The notes under the pieces are model-generated. The model was not told the DNA's origin. It did not search any database and saw nothing but the letters and a program-made list of their open reading frames with translations. A program made the position numbers and the translations under genes. 64,000 bases of DNA from the NCBI GenBank assembly GCA_963781955.1, contig CAWAHU010000001.1, positions 2,031,284 through 2,095,283 on the forward strand, in the 5' to 3' direction. Below, piece by piece: positions 35,593 through 45,397 of the stretch (positions are counted from its first letter, which is position 1; every line of letters starts with the position of its first letter). Origin of the DNA: Bog-473 sp963781955. GTDB lineage: Bacteria; Actinomycetota; Acidimicrobiia; Acidimicrobiales; RAAP-2.

Positions 35593-36828
35593 TCAGAGCC
35601 CCCGGGGATCGGCGATGTACCCGGCGAGGGCCGAGGCTGCCACCGTCGCTGGCGAGCCCATGTACACGCTGGCCTCGGGACTTCCCATCCGCCCTTTGAA
35701 GTTGCGGGTCGACGCGGTGATGCAGACCTCGCCGTCAGCCAGAAGGCCCATGTGCCCGCCAAAGCAGGCCCCGCAGGTCGAATTGGTGACGACAGCACCG
35801 GCATCCATCAACGTCTCGACGTACCCGAGGCGGATGGCCTCTTTCAAGATGTCCTGACTGCCCGGGGTGACGATCATCCGCGTCCCCGGTGCGATCGTCT
35901 TGCCCTCCAGGATCTCCGCCGCGATGGCGAAGTCGCTGATGCGGCCGTTGGCGCACGAACCGATGAAGGCTTGGTCAACCTTGATCCGATCGGCGGCCAC
36001 CTCCCCCACTCCCCTCGTGTTCCAGGCCACCCGGTCCGGCAGGACGACCTGCGGTTCGAGGGCGGAGAGGTCGACGGTGATCGTCTGTTCGTAGCCGGCA
36101 TCGTCATCAGGGAAAGCGGGCTCGAAAGGCCACCGGGCCCGGCCCTCCAGGTAAGAGGCCAACACATCGTCGAATGGGAAGAGCGAGAACTCGGCCGACA
36201 ACTCGGCCGAAATCGTGGCCATGGTGAGGCGACCGTCCATGCCGATGGTGGACAATCCGTCGCCGTACCACTCGAGATTGCGACCGGCGAAATCGCCGTA
36301 GGTGCCAGGGATGAAGTGGATGATGTCCCTGGGGTAGACGCGCTCGGGCAGGGATCCCTCGAGCACCACCTTGGTGGTCGGTCCGACCAAGTACCAGGTC
36401 TGCCCCTTACACAAGATGTACAGCATCTCCGGTCCACCCATGCCCCGGGCCAGGCAGTTCATTGCCCCCGAGGAGCAGGTATGGGAGTCCGCGTTGACCA
36501 GGATCTGACCGGGGAGAGCGAATCCGTTCTCGGCCACGAGCACGTGGGAGATGCCGTGCTTGCCCACCGGGAAGTAGTTCTCGATGCCGAAGCGCTCGAC
36601 GAAGTCCCGCATGCGCTTGGCGTTGTTGGCCGCCTGTACGGTCGGTGCCGGCACCACGTGGTCGTGCACCATGACGAGCTTCTCGGGGTTGGCGATCTTG
36701 AGAACGTCGGGGCGGGCGTGGTCGAACTGGACCGTTACGTCGACGTCGACCATGACGACGTCGCCGGGGCGGACCACATCCTGGTCGGAGTGGCGGGCCA
36801 GAATCGTCTCGATGGCGTTCATGGGCAT
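35593..36828 (-). CDS. Aconitase-family large subunit (LeuC-like)
   Basis: This 411-aa subunit carries a [4Fe-4S] cluster; the three Cys are in IGSCANGR and STCGACFGG. VNADSHTCSSGAMNCLARG is the typical hydratase motif. Leucine biosynthesis is unlikely, because the genes sit in a catabolic operon between two MmgE/PrpD genes under a TetR-type operator. Known catabolic relatives include 2,3-dimethylmalate dehydratase of nicotinate fermentation, and methylaconitate enzymes. Hydration/dehydration of a branched dicarboxylic or tricarboxylic acid is inferred. Confidence 0.88.
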   Translation of the reverse strand: MPMNAIETILARHSDQDVVRPGDVVMVDVDVTVQFDHARPDVLKIANPEKLVMVHDHVVPAPTVQAANNAKRMRDFVERFGIENYFPVGKHGISHVLVAENGFALPGQILVNADSHTCSSGAMNCLARGMGGPEMLYILCKGQTWYLVGPTTKVVLEGSLPERVYPRDIIHFIPGTYGDFAGRNLEWYGDGLSTIGMDGRLTMATISAELSAEFSLFPFDDVLASYLEGRARWPFEPAFPDDDAGYEQTITVDLSALEPQVVLPDRVAWNTRGVGEVAADRIKVDQAFIGSCANGRISDFAIAAEILEGKTIAPGTRMIVTPGSQDILKEAIRLGYVETLMDAGAVVTNSTCGACFGGHMGLLADGEVCITASTRNFKGRMGSPEASVYMGSPATVAASALAGYIADPRGL

Positions 36829-36853
36829 CGGTTTGGCCACTTCTTCGGTCGGG

Positions 36854-38245
36854 TCACTTCGGGCTGAACAGCGTCGCGAGGTCGGCAACGTCGGACACGG
36901 CGCGGAGCTGCCGAGCCCCTCGGTACAGTTCGTCTGCTTGGTCGTAGCCAAGGACACGCTCGGCCATGTCCACGAACTTGCCCTTGAACTCGTCTTCGGT
37001 CATCGGGTTTGCCGGGTTGCCCTTGGGATAGAGCACTTCACCAGTCAGTTCCCGCCCGTCCACCGTCCTGACCGTCACCCGACCGGGCATCGAGTCGGTG
37101 ACCTTCCGGTGGAGCTCCTCGTCCTGATGGACGACGGTGCGAGTCATGAGCTCCTGGACGACCGGATCGGCGATGGTCTCCTCGGTGAATTCATCGACGC
37201 CCAGTCGCTCACGGACCGCGGCAACAGCGAGGGCGAAGGGCAAACTGGCCTGTGCGCTCACGACCGTGGAGACCTGGCGCTTGGCCAAAAAGGGCTCGAC
37301 CCGCTGCCAGGCGGCGTCGATCTCGACGATGTCCCGGTAATTCAGATCGTTCTCTCGCATGATTTGGAGCAATGCCTCAACAGGGGCGTGGAGCGTTGTG
37401 TTCATGGGGTAGCGCTTGATCCAGCGGCTCGTGATGAACCACGAATCCCCGAGGCCGTCGAGGAGGGCGCCGGGGTCCAGGTGTCCCCCCGTGTACATCT
37501 GGGCGAAGCCCTGCCTGCCTTCGAGACCGAGCTCAGTGGCCCGAAATCCCGATTCGGCCAACAGCGCCGCCGTCACGGCACGCTCACCGGCCATGCCCCC
37601 GTTGAGTGAGCGTTGCCAGGTGCCTTCCTCGTGACCTTGAAAGGTACCGCCGGTGAAGGCGCAGGCGAGCCCGAGGGCCAAGTTCGTCTCATGGCCCGAC
37701 AGTTCGAGCATCCGGGCAGAGCCAGCGGCGCCAGCGATGGTGCCGTACACCGAGGGGACGTAGAAGGGAATGGTCTTTCCACGGACGAAGGTGGCATCGA
37801 ACACCCTGCCCATGACCTCGTAGCCAATGACGATCGCCAGGGCCAGATCCTCTCCGCTGCGATGGCGGGACTCGGCCAGGGCGAGCGGGGCGGTGACTGC
37901 GAAGGGGTAAGGACGGCTGCCCGAGCCGAAGTCGGCGAACTCGAAGCCTAGGGCCATGGTGCCGTTGGCCAGCGCGGCCCGGGAGGCCAGCGTGCGCTCT
38001 CCGGTGGCAATGATGGTCGCCTCGGGCTGCCCTCCGCCGTCGTGCGCACAGAAGGTGGCGATCGCCTGGCCCCACGGCTTGGTCCCCCCGACAAACAGGC
38101 ACTCGCCCAGGAAGTCGGCGAAGGACCGGCAGGCGTCGTCCAGCACCTCGTCGGGGACGGCGTCAGGCTTCAGGTCGGCGACCCACTCGGCCAGCTCCAG
38201 GGTGACCCTCCGGCCATCGGTGATGGTGTCGGCACTCCCGTCCAC
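36854..38245 (-). CDS. MmgE/PrpD family protein (2)
   Basis: The complete 463-aa protein shows PDEVLDDACRSFADFLGECL, ANGTMALGFEFADFG, MELSGHETNLALGLACAF-like helices and the C-terminal PKGNPANPMTEDEFKGKFVDMA that marks the lid domain. It is the promoter-proximal gene of the longest operon, starting at GTG 38245, 63 bp from operator C. It could dehydrate or decarboxylate the acid handled by the aconitase-type pair; the paralogue downstream is frameshifted. Confidence 0.88.
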   Translation of the reverse strand: MDGSADTITDGRRVTLELAEWVADLKPDAVPDEVLDDACRSFADFLGECLFVGGTKPWGQAIATFCAHDGGGQPEATIIATGERTLASRAALANGTMALGFEFADFGSGSRPYPFAVTAPLALAESRHRSGEDLALAIVIGYEVMGRVFDATFVRGKTIPFYVPSVYGTIAGAAGSARMLELSGHETNLALGLACAFTGGTFQGHEEGTWQRSLNGGMAGERAVTAALLAESGFRATELGLEGRQGFAQMYTGGHLDPGALLDGLGDSWFITSRWIKRYPMNTTLHAPVEALLQIMRENDLNYRDIVEIDAAWQRVEPFLAKRQVSTVVSAQASLPFALAVAAVRERLGVDEFTEETIADPVVQELMTRTVVHQDEELHRKVTDSMPGRVTVRTVDGRELTGEVLYPKGNPANPMTEDEFKGKFVDMAERVLGYDQADELYRGARQLRAVSDVADLATLFSPK

Positions 38246-38308
38246 GCTGCTGCCCCCGTCCCTCTCTGCTGCGCGATGCGCCGCACCGCCTCCTCTGGCG
38301 TCACGAGT

Positions 38309-38324
38309 TGACAGTGGACTGTCA
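38309..38324. promoter_or_regulatory. Cluster operator C (TetR/MmgE divergent promoter)
   Basis: TGACAGTGGACTGTCA fits the consensus at all 14 defined positions. It lies 21 bp before the TetR start codon and 63 bp before the divergent nine-gene operon, the classic position for an autoregulated TetR repressor. Confidence 0.85.
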
Positions 38325-38345
38325 CCTTAGGGAAGAATCGAGGGG

Positions 38346-39080
38346 ATGTCAAGGCAGTCGGGTGCCACTCGCTATCGTCGTCACACCCCCTTGGACGACT
38401 TGGAGCCGCCTCGTACCGTGGCAGAAGAACCCGAACCGGAAGCACCGCCATCGAGGCGTCGGGCCCACAAGCTCCGGACCGAGCGTGCGCTTCAGCAAGC
38501 GGCCCTGAACCTGTTCGCCCAACAGGGTTATGACGCCACGACGACCGACGAGATCGCCGATCTGGCCGGCGTCTCGCACCGCACCTTCTTCCGGTACTTC
38601 CCCACCAAGGAGTCGGTCCTGTTTGTGGGCGAGTACGGCTGGTTCCAGTCGTTCACCAAGCACTTCCTGGCCCAACCAGCTGAGCTGAGCGACTTCGAGG
38701 CGGCCTGGGCCACGCTTCGAGTGCTGATCAAGGACCTGGCCAAGGGCCGCAAGGCTCTCGTCCTGTACGAGCGGGCCATCGCTTCCTCGACCACCCTCCG
38801 CGGGGTGCTGTTCGACCGGCAGCAGGACGACATCGCCACCGTGGCCAAGGCGATCGCCACCCGAAGGGGACTGCCCAAGCCAGACGAGTCCGGCACCGTG
38901 CTCGCCACCATCATTTTGATCATGCACCGGCGAGCCGTCATGCAGTGGTTGGCCGGACCCGCGTCGGTCGACCCTTCGAAGATTGCCGACGAGGTCTTCG
39001 ACCTGCTCGTGGCCGGGATTAACACGCAGCCAGCGGGGCCCCGCCGGCGCGTGGTCGCCCGATCAGCAGCCAGTCGCTGA
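38346..39080 (+). CDS. TetR-family transcriptional regulator, candidate master repressor
   Basis: The 244-aa protein has a 40-residue basic leader, then the TetR HTH: LQQAALNLFAQQGYDATTTDE, VSHRTFFRYFPTKESVLF at about residues 75-93. The C-terminal helical domain (YERAIASSTTLRGVLFDRQQDD, IILIMHRRAVMQWL) is the ligand part; acyl-CoA-type ligands are common in such catabolic repressors. It is the only regulator gene recognised between 21.6 and 62 kb, and a perfect copy of the shared palindrome abuts it. I infer that it represses itself and the whole cluster until a CoA intermediate binds. Confidence 0.88.
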   Translation: MSRQSGATRYRRHTPLDDLEPPRTVAEEPEPEAPPSRRRAHKLRTERALQQAALNLFAQQGYDATTTDEIADLAGVSHRTFFRYFPTKESVLFVGEYGWFQSFTKHFLAQPAELSDFEAAWATLRVLIKDLAKGRKALVLYERAIASSTTLRGVLFDRQQDDIATVAKAIATRRGLPKPDESGTVLATIILIMHRRAVMQWLAGPASVDPSKIADEVFDLLVAGINTQPAGPRRRVVARSAASR

Positions 39081-39106
39081 CCTGGAGCAGTCTGGCGCCA
39101 TGCGGT

Positions 39107-40335
39107 TCAGGTGCAGGCGCCCTCGAGCTTGAGCTCGAGAATCTCCTCCTCACTCTTGCCCAACTCGCGGAGGATCTCGTCGGTGTGCTCGGCAAACTGG
39201 GGGCCACGGATGAGTTCAGGTGGACGCTCGTCGAATTGGACCGGATTGGCAACCAATTTCCGCTCGACACCGTCGGCGTCGAGCACCGGCACGATGTAGC
39301 CGTTGGCTTCGACCTGCCGGTCCGCCACCACCTCGACGGGTTCTTGAGCCGGTGACCACGGACCTTCCAGGGTCTGCAACCGCTCGCGCCAATCGGCGAA
39401 CGTTCGCTGTGCGAAGGCCTCGGTCAGGTGCTGACCGACCTCGGCAGCGTTAGCCATCAGGCCCTCGGCAGTCTGGAATCGTTCCTCTTCGAGCAGGTGC
39501 TCGAGACCGACGTGTCGACACAGGTCGGAGAAATAGCGACCGGGCTGGATCATCATGAGCGTGATGAAGCGTCCATCAGCAGTCTTGTAGCTGCCGATAG
39601 TCGGGTTGACGGCGATGTGCATCGGCGCCGTCGTTGGCAACGGTGGTGTCGACTCTCCCGTGAGCATGGCCGTCCCGAGCCAGAGAGCCATCGCCCACGC
39701 GCCCACACTCATGAGCGACACGTCGATGATGGACCCCTCGCCAGTCCGTTCCCGGGCGAAGAGGGCCGCGGCGACCCCACCGGCCATTATCGCTCCGCCC
39801 ACGGAGTCACCAAACGCTCCCGACGGTTGCCCGAGCAAACGCCCACTGTCGGGTGGAGTCACGCCCCAGGCACATCCCATGCGCGACCAGAAGGTCGAAC
39901 CGTCGTAACCGGGACGGTCGGCCTCTGGGCCGCGCTGGCCGTGCCCGCTGCCGCGCACATAGATGATGTTCGGGTTGATCGCTCTGATGTCCTCGGCATC
40001 GATGCCGAGCCGCTTGCGGGCATCGGGGAGGAAGTTGGTGAGAAAGACGTCCGACGTCCGGACCAGTTCCATCAGCACCTCGCGTCCACTCGGCACTTCG
40101 AGGGCCAGGCCGATGCTCCGCTTTCCCCGATTCGGGTGCTCCACGAGGGGCTGGAACGAACCGGCCGCCGCGCCCCCGCACCGATGGTGAGGCCACGCTG
40201 AGCGTCGCCGTACTCGGCGTGCTCGACCTTCACCACGTCGGCGCCCCAGTCGGCGAGCACCGCACCCGCCGACGGTGCGAAGGTGAACTGCGCCACCTCG
40301 AGCACCTTGACACCCTCCATCGGTCGCCACGCCAC
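39107..40335 (-). pseudogene. CaiB/BaiF (class III) CoA transferase, one frameshift
   Basis: The frame from ATG 40335 has VAQFTFAPSAGAVLADWGADVVKVE, the family N-terminus. A one-base shift at about 40165-40185, in a G/C run, leads into AAGSFQPLVEHPNRGKRSIGLAL and the remaining domain (GVTPPDSGRLLGQPSGAFGD, ARERTGEGSIIDVSL). Together about 409 codons, the normal length. The Asp expected after the VDVSM-like strand is Ser (IDVSLMS). It is the last gene of the operator D operon. Confidence 0.83.
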
Positions 40336-40347
40336 GAACCTCTCCTC

Positions 40348-41920
40348 TCAGCTGTGCTTCTCGTTGCGGCCGCCGAGAGCTTGGGCGGCCAACTGGGCTG
40401 CCCGGACCCGGTCGACCTTGTCGCGTGGGGTCAGGGGAACCTCTTCGATCATGAAGGTCTGCCGCGGAACCTTGTAGGGGGCGAGCCAACGCCGCAGCTC
40501 GTTCAGCAGTCCAGGTTCGTCCGCGTCGCCGGCCCAGACGATCCCGGCCACCGGCCGCTCCCCCAGCCGGTCGTCCGCCAGCCCGACCACGACGGCGTCC
40601 TCCACGAGCGAGGACCGGCGGGCGGCGTCCTCCACTTCGGCGGGGTAGACGTTGAATCCACCGACGATGATCTTCTCCTGCACCCGGCCGGTGACGTACA
40701 GGATGCTGTCGTCGAGCCGTCCCACGTCCCCGGTGGCGAACCAACCCTCGACGTCGACCGGCACGGGGGCTCCGCCGAAGAACTCGGTGGAGGCCTCGTC
40801 AGTGCGCACGAGGATCTCGCCCTCTCCGAGCGGCCGATCGTCGTCGAGGTGGCGGATCTTGACCTCGACGCCCGCAGCCAGTCGCCCGACCGATCCCGGA
40901 CCCCGACGACCGGCCACGACGTCGTCGTAGCGCTCCTGGGCGACCGCACCGACCTCGGTCATGCCGTAGGCCTGCATGACGGGGATGCCAAAGCGCTTCT
41001 CGAAGCGGTCCCTCGTGTCGACCGACAGTGGTGCGGTCCCCGAGGTCACGTACTTCACTCCACCGAGGTCGAGGTCCTCGTCGCTGGTCGCCAGCATGTG
41101 GATCATGGTGGGGGTGAGCTGGAGGGTGTCCATCGGGAAGCGCTCGAGCAGGGCCTTGGTGGTGGCCACGCTGAACCGGGGAACGATGACCGTGGGCCGT
41201 CCGATCCACATGCGGAAGGCCAGGCGGCTGTAGCCGGCCATGTGGCCGAACGGGTTGAAGACCACCCCTGGCGGCAGATGGGCGGGGGCCGGCTCGGGTC
41301 GGTAGTCGCTGGTGCGGGCGTAGCCGGCGGCGACCCGGCGAGCGGCCGTCACGATGTCGCCGTGGGTGTGGGTGATGCCTTTCGGGGAACCCCGTGGTGG
41401 CGGAGGTGAAGATGACCAGGGCCAGGTCATCGGGCCTTGGGAGTGGCGTTCCTTCGATATCAATCGATTGGCCGACCGGGTCGGAGACGGCCGATCGGCC
41501 GACGGGATCCGACACGGAGCCTGCGTCGTCAACCGTGATCACCCTCGGCCCGGTTCCGAGGTCTGCCGCATCCTCGGCAGCGATCACAACGCTCGTCTCG
41601 GCCAAATCGAAGAGCGCCGTGGCCTCGGGGCCGGGGACCAGTGTGCCCACCGCCCCCACCACCGCTCCGTTGAGCCAGATGGCCAAGGAGGCCACGACCC
41701 AACTCGGCGAGTTCGAGAGGTAACAGCCGACGCGGTCGCCGCGTCTGACGCCGGCGGCCCGGAGGGCGGCGGACAGTCGAATGGCAGCCCCGAGCACGTC
41801 GCAGTACGTCACCGCTCGGAAGTCACCGCCGGTCGGGGTGAACAGCATCGGTGTGGACCGATCGCGTGAGGCCCGACGTACGGCGATGTCGAGGAGGCCG
41901 GTCGGTTGGTCCTCGCTCAC
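40348..41920 (-). pseudogene. AMP-dependent acyl-CoA synthetase/ligase, one frameshift
   Basis: The enzyme would activate a carboxylic acid as AMP ester and then CoA thioester. The first frame from GTG 41920 (GTGA overlap with the upstream stop) reaches the P-loop FTSATTG, where a shift near 41387 continues as SPKGITHTHGD in the next frame. Later motifs are VMQAYGMTEVGA, GWFATGDVG and VGGFNVYPAEVED. The last Lys region is RDKVDRV. Total about 524 codons fits FadD-like ligases. It is the only CoA ligase of the cluster, so a true break would block activation. Confidence 0.84.
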
Positions 41921-43155
41921 GAGCGCCGGACCTGTGACCACGGGACGTCACGGTCGACCTCGCTGTCCTTGGGCAGTCCGAGGATCCGCTCACCGAGGAT
42001 GTTGCGCTGGATCTCCGACGTCCCGCCCGCAATGGTCTTCGAACGGACCCGCAGGAACGACCAGGCGGTGCCCTGCGCCCAGCGATCGTCTTCCGACCAG
42101 GCCTGGCCGAGAGGCCCTTCGAGGTCGAGGGCGAGGGATTGGACCCGCTGCGTGTGTTCGCTGAAGAAGAGCTTCGAGACGGACCCCTCGGGACCGAGCG
42201 GCTGACCACGCCGTCGCCGCGCCGTTGCTCGCTGGTTGGTGAAGGAGACGAGACGATCCTCGATGTAGGCCTGAGCCAGCCGTTGGCGCATGATCGGATC
42301 GGTCACCGGTGCATGTCTCTTGATCAAAGCGCCGACCGAGCGACCGGTCACCGTCCCCGGCAGCGCAGCCCCACTGCCCGAGACCGCCTTGCGCTCGTTC
42401 ATGAGCACCGAGGTGGCGACCCGCCATCCTTCGTCGACGGGGCCGAGGCGCAACGAGTCGTCGATGGTCACGTTGTCGAGGAAAACCTCACAGAACTCGG
42501 CGTCCCCGGTCAGCTGACGTAGCGGCCTCACCGTGATCCCCGGGGTGGCCATCGGGAGGATGAACGCGCTGATACCCCGATGCTTGGGCGCTTCTGGGTT
42601 CGTTCGGGCCAGCAGGATGCCGAAGGAGGCCACGTCGCCCAGGCTCGTCCAGACCTTCTGCCCGTTGAGCACCCAGGTGTCACCGTCGGCGATCGCTCGG
42701 GTGGCCAGCCCGGCCAGGTCAGAACCGGCTCCGGGCTCGGAGAACAGTTGGCACCAGATCTCCTGGTGACGGGCGATGCCCACGAGGTAGCGCGCCTTTT
42801 GTTTCTCGCTCCCCCAGCGCATCAGGGCGGGTCCGACCAGATCGACCCCTACCGGATTGCGGAAGGTCGGCATTCGGTAGCGGCCGAGGGTGCGGGAGAT
42901 GGCTGCCGCGGTAGTGGGGGCGACTCCGAGTCCGCCGTACTCGACGTCCCAGGACGGGACCAGGTACCCACCTGCAGCGATGGTGGCCCACACCTCGTCG
43001 GGGTCAGAGGAGCGACGGACGGCCACCAGGTCGTCGAGATCGTCGCGGTCGACGGCGGCGACCCATCGATCCGGAAGCTGCGCCCGGAAGTACCGCTCCG
43101 CCGCGGCGACGACGGCGTCGAGGTCTTCCGGTGGTCCGGCTTCGGCCCGTGTCAC
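41917..43155 (-). CDS. Acyl-CoA dehydrogenase
   Basis: The 412-aa protein starts at GTG 43155, which overlaps the stop of the enoyl-CoA hydratase (GTGA). It has CQLFSEPGAGSDLAGL and VLNGQKVWTSLGDVA for FAD and substrate, and the C-terminal KTIAGGTSEIQRNILGERILGL, typical of FadE26/27-like subunits. The open frame upstream of the start is antisense-like. It is part of the operator D operon with hydratase, ligase and CoA transferase. Confidence 0.9.
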   Translation of the reverse strand: MTRAEAGPPEDLDAVVAAAERYFRAQLPDRWVAAVDRDDLDDLVAVRRSSDPDEVWATIAAGGYLVPSWDVEYGGLGVAPTTAAAISRTLGRYRMPTFRNPVGVDLVGPALMRWGSEKQKARYLVGIARHQEIWCQLFSEPGAGSDLAGLATRAIADGDTWVLNGQKVWTSLGDVASFGILLARTNPEAPKHRGISAFILPMATPGITVRPLRQLTGDAEFCEVFLDNVTIDDSLRLGPVDEGWRVATSVLMNERKAVSGSGAALPGTVTGRSVGALIKRHAPVTDPIMRQRLAQAYIEDRLVSFTNQRATARRRRGQPLGPEGSVSKLFFSEHTQRVQSLALDLEGPLGQAWSEDDRWAQGTAWSFLRVRSKTIAGGTSEIQRNILGERILGLPKDSEVDRDVPWSQVRRS

Positions 43156-43931
43156 TGCCAATTCGGCTCCCGCCTCTCGGCGAACGCGATCGGCCCCTCG
43201 ATGCTGTCGGCGTGGTCCCGGTGTGCCAGCAGGAGCTCCCAACCGGCCTGCAACGCCTCTCTCAACGGCAGCTCCAAGGCACCTCGGATAGCCCGCTTGG
43301 ACGCTTCGATGGCCGCCGGCGAACCGCTGGCCGCCTGTTCGGCCCGTTCGATAGCCCGCTCGAGCAGCACGTCGGGATCGACGACCTCGTCCACCATCCC
43401 GATCCGCAGCGCTTCGTCGGCCGAGATGCGACCGTGCCGTCCGAGCACCGTGAGGCGAAGGGTGCTCCCGAGTCCGATGCGGGTGAGGAGCGAGATGGGC
43501 TCGACGGCGGCCACCTGGCCGACGCTGACGTGCGTGTCGAGGAAGGAGGCGTTCGACGAGGCGATGACGACGTCGGCGTCGGACACGAAGTGGAGACCGG
43601 CCCCAGTGCACACCCCGTTGACGGCGGTGATGGTCGGCAACCACACGTCGCAGTGCAGCGGCGTCACCCGCAACTCCTCGTGGACGTCGGCCTTGACCGG
43701 CCTCGGCCCCCCACGCTCGGCGAAAGCCTTCAGGTCCATCCCCGTGCAAAAGGCCCGCTCTCCGGCCCCGGTCACGACGATCGAGCGTACCGAGGGGTCG
43801 CTGGCGGCCCGGGTCCACGCCTCCGCTAGCGCGTCGTAGATCTCCTGGTTCAGCGCGTTCATGCGCTCCTGACGGTCGATGGTGACGACCAGGACTGGAC
43901 CGTGCTGCTCGACCCCGAGACCCTCACACAT
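43152..43931 (-). CDS. Enoyl-CoA hydratase/isomerase (crotonase family)
   Basis: The 259-aa protein starts at ATG 43931. The oxyanion-hole strands are AFCTGMDLKAF and NGVCTGAGLHFV. The region that normally has the catalytic Glu pair reads LDTHVSVGQVAAVEPISLL, so the exact crotonase reaction is uncertain. It follows the amidohydrolase by 32 bp and overlaps the acyl-CoA dehydrogenase. Confidence 0.9.
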   Translation of the reverse strand: MCEGLGVEQHGPVLVVTIDRQERMNALNQEIYDALAEAWTRAASDPSVRSIVVTGAGERAFCTGMDLKAFAERGGPRPVKADVHEELRVTPLHCDVWLPTITAVNGVCTGAGLHFVSDADVVIASSNASFLDTHVSVGQVAAVEPISLLTRIGLGSTLRLTVLGRHGRISADEALRIGMVDEVVDPDVLLERAIERAEQAASGSPAAIEASKRAIRGALELPLREALQAGWELLLAHRDHADSIEGPIAFAERREPNWQ

Positions 43932-43963
43932 TAAGAAGCTCAGCTCGTCCGCCTCGCCTCGGC

Positions 43964-45307
43964 TCAGGCCCAGAAGCCGAAGCTGCGGAAGGCCAGATGG
44001 CCTGATCCGGGCGGCCGCTCCGAGACTGGATCGCTGTTCAGGTCCTCGTGGGTCGGTGCGTTGATCCGCGCCGCTACCTTCGTCAGGGCTTCGTGGTCGA
44101 GGTCGTACGCAGCCATGGCGTTCTGCCCGAGGAACCGGCGGACCGGGCCGTCGGGGAGCCCGGCGTAGTGAAATCGCCAGGCCGCCCACGTCATCGGCTC
44201 GCCGTTCGGGCCGGTGGCGTCGAACTGGTACGTCCCCTCGAAGTGCGGGTAGTCCGATCCCCAGATGACCCGGTCCGCATAGCCATTGGCCAGCGCGTCC
44301 TCTGCCTCGAAGCGGGCGTGGAAGCTGGCGCCGATGAACACCTGCTCGGCCGCATACTCGCTCGGCAGCCGGGGCACCCGCTCGCGCTCGGTCGGCCCGT
44401 AGCTCTTCGTGTCGGTGATGTAGATGCTGTCCATCTCCTTCAGCACGAAGTTCCACCACGTGCCGGGCGATTCGGTGAGGACCAATTTCAAGCGAGGGTG
44501 CCGTTCGAACACACCGCCGAAGATCAGCTGGTCCATCGGGCAGATGCGGGCCATCATCGAGATCTCGAACTTGGCGATCGACATGGCGCCGGGGTGGGCG
44601 CCACCGCTGGCGCCGGCGCCGCCGTGGTTGCACAGCGTCACCCCGAGGTCCTCACAAGCGGCGAAGAACGGGTCCCAGTTAGGCGAGTTGTACGGCTCAA
44701 GGAAGGTCTTCGGCGTCGGGAAATTGATCCCCTTCAGCCCGACCGAACGGGCCCACTGGAGCTCTTCGATGGCCGCATCGATGTCCCACATGGGTAGGTG
44801 CATCAAGCCGATGTGGCGCTCGGGCTCGATGGAGCACACGTCGGCCAGCCACTGGTTGTAGATCCGCTGGCCCGCGCGCAGCAGACCGAAGTCCTGGTCG
44901 ATTTTGGCCGAACGCATCAGGAGCGTGTCGGTCTGGAACGGGATCGGCTCGCCGTTCTGGCTGTCGTGGAAGATGACCTCAGCGGCCACGCCGTCATCGT
45001 CGAAGTCCCGGATACGGGCGTGCATGTCGTAGTGTCCCGGCGTCTGCAGGTTGTCGAGCCGGACGCCCCAGTCGGCCCCCATCTGCTTGCCCGCGAACGA
45101 CACCCGGCCCTTGGCCGCCGCCGCGGCCTCCCGGCGCTCTCGCAGATCCCCGGCGTAGGCGTCGAACTGCTCGAGCAGGTTCTTCGGACAGTAGGACCGC
45201 AGCTCTTCGTTGAGGCGCGGCCCGATGTGGGTGTCACACGACACCACGACGTAGGGGGCGGAGGTGGGCTGGCTGTCGATCTCGGAGTCAGTGGCGGTGA
45301 CGGTCAT
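43964..45307 (-). CDS. Amidohydrolase-2 family protein (3)
   Basis: The 447-aa protein has VVSCDTHIGPRLNEEL as N-terminal metal motif, VTLCNHGGAG in the barrel and VIWGSDYPHFEG at the end. The central LMHLPMWDIDAAIEELQWA is typical of the family. It heads the five-gene operon of operator D, starting at ATG 45307 with GGAGAG upstream. It may act on the same chemical class as the other four paralogues. Confidence 0.88.
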   Translation of the reverse strand: MTVTATDSEIDSQPTSAPYVVVSCDTHIGPRLNEELRSYCPKNLLEQFDAYAGDLRERREAAAAAKGRVSFAGKQMGADWGVRLDNLQTPGHYDMHARIRDFDDDGVAAEVIFHDSQNGEPIPFQTDTLLMRSAKIDQDFGLLRAGQRIYNQWLADVCSIEPERHIGLMHLPMWDIDAAIEELQWARSVGLKGINFPTPKTFLEPYNSPNWDPFFAACEDLGVTLCNHGGAGASGGAHPGAMSIAKFEISMMARICPMDQLIFGGVFERHPRLKLVLTESPGTWWNFVLKEMDSIYITDTKSYGPTERERVPRLPSEYAAEQVFIGASFHARFEAEDALANGYADRVIWGSDYPHFEGTYQFDATGPNGEPMTWAAWRFHYAGLPDGPVRRFLGQNAMAAYDLDHEALTKVAARINAPTHEDLNSDPVSERPPGSGHLAFRSFGFWA

Positions 45308-45351
45308 GCGGGCTCTCCTCTGCTGGGGCCCCTTCTCGGAGCGGCAGAAAG

Positions 45352-45367
45352 CGACAGTACACTGTCA
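45352..45367. promoter_or_regulatory. Cluster operator D
   Basis: CGACAGTACACTGTCA matches the consensus except for the first base and contains TACTGT on the minus strand as a possible -10 box. It precedes the amidohydrolase-led five-gene operon by 44 bp. Confidence 0.82.
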
Positions 45368-45397
45368 ACTTTACGTTCGGTCCCACCCTGACGCAAC

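Noticed and set aside
35593..36828. leuC/leuD of leucine biosynthesis
   Set aside because: Context is a catabolic operon under the cluster operator with MmgE/PrpD genes; no other leucine genes are near.
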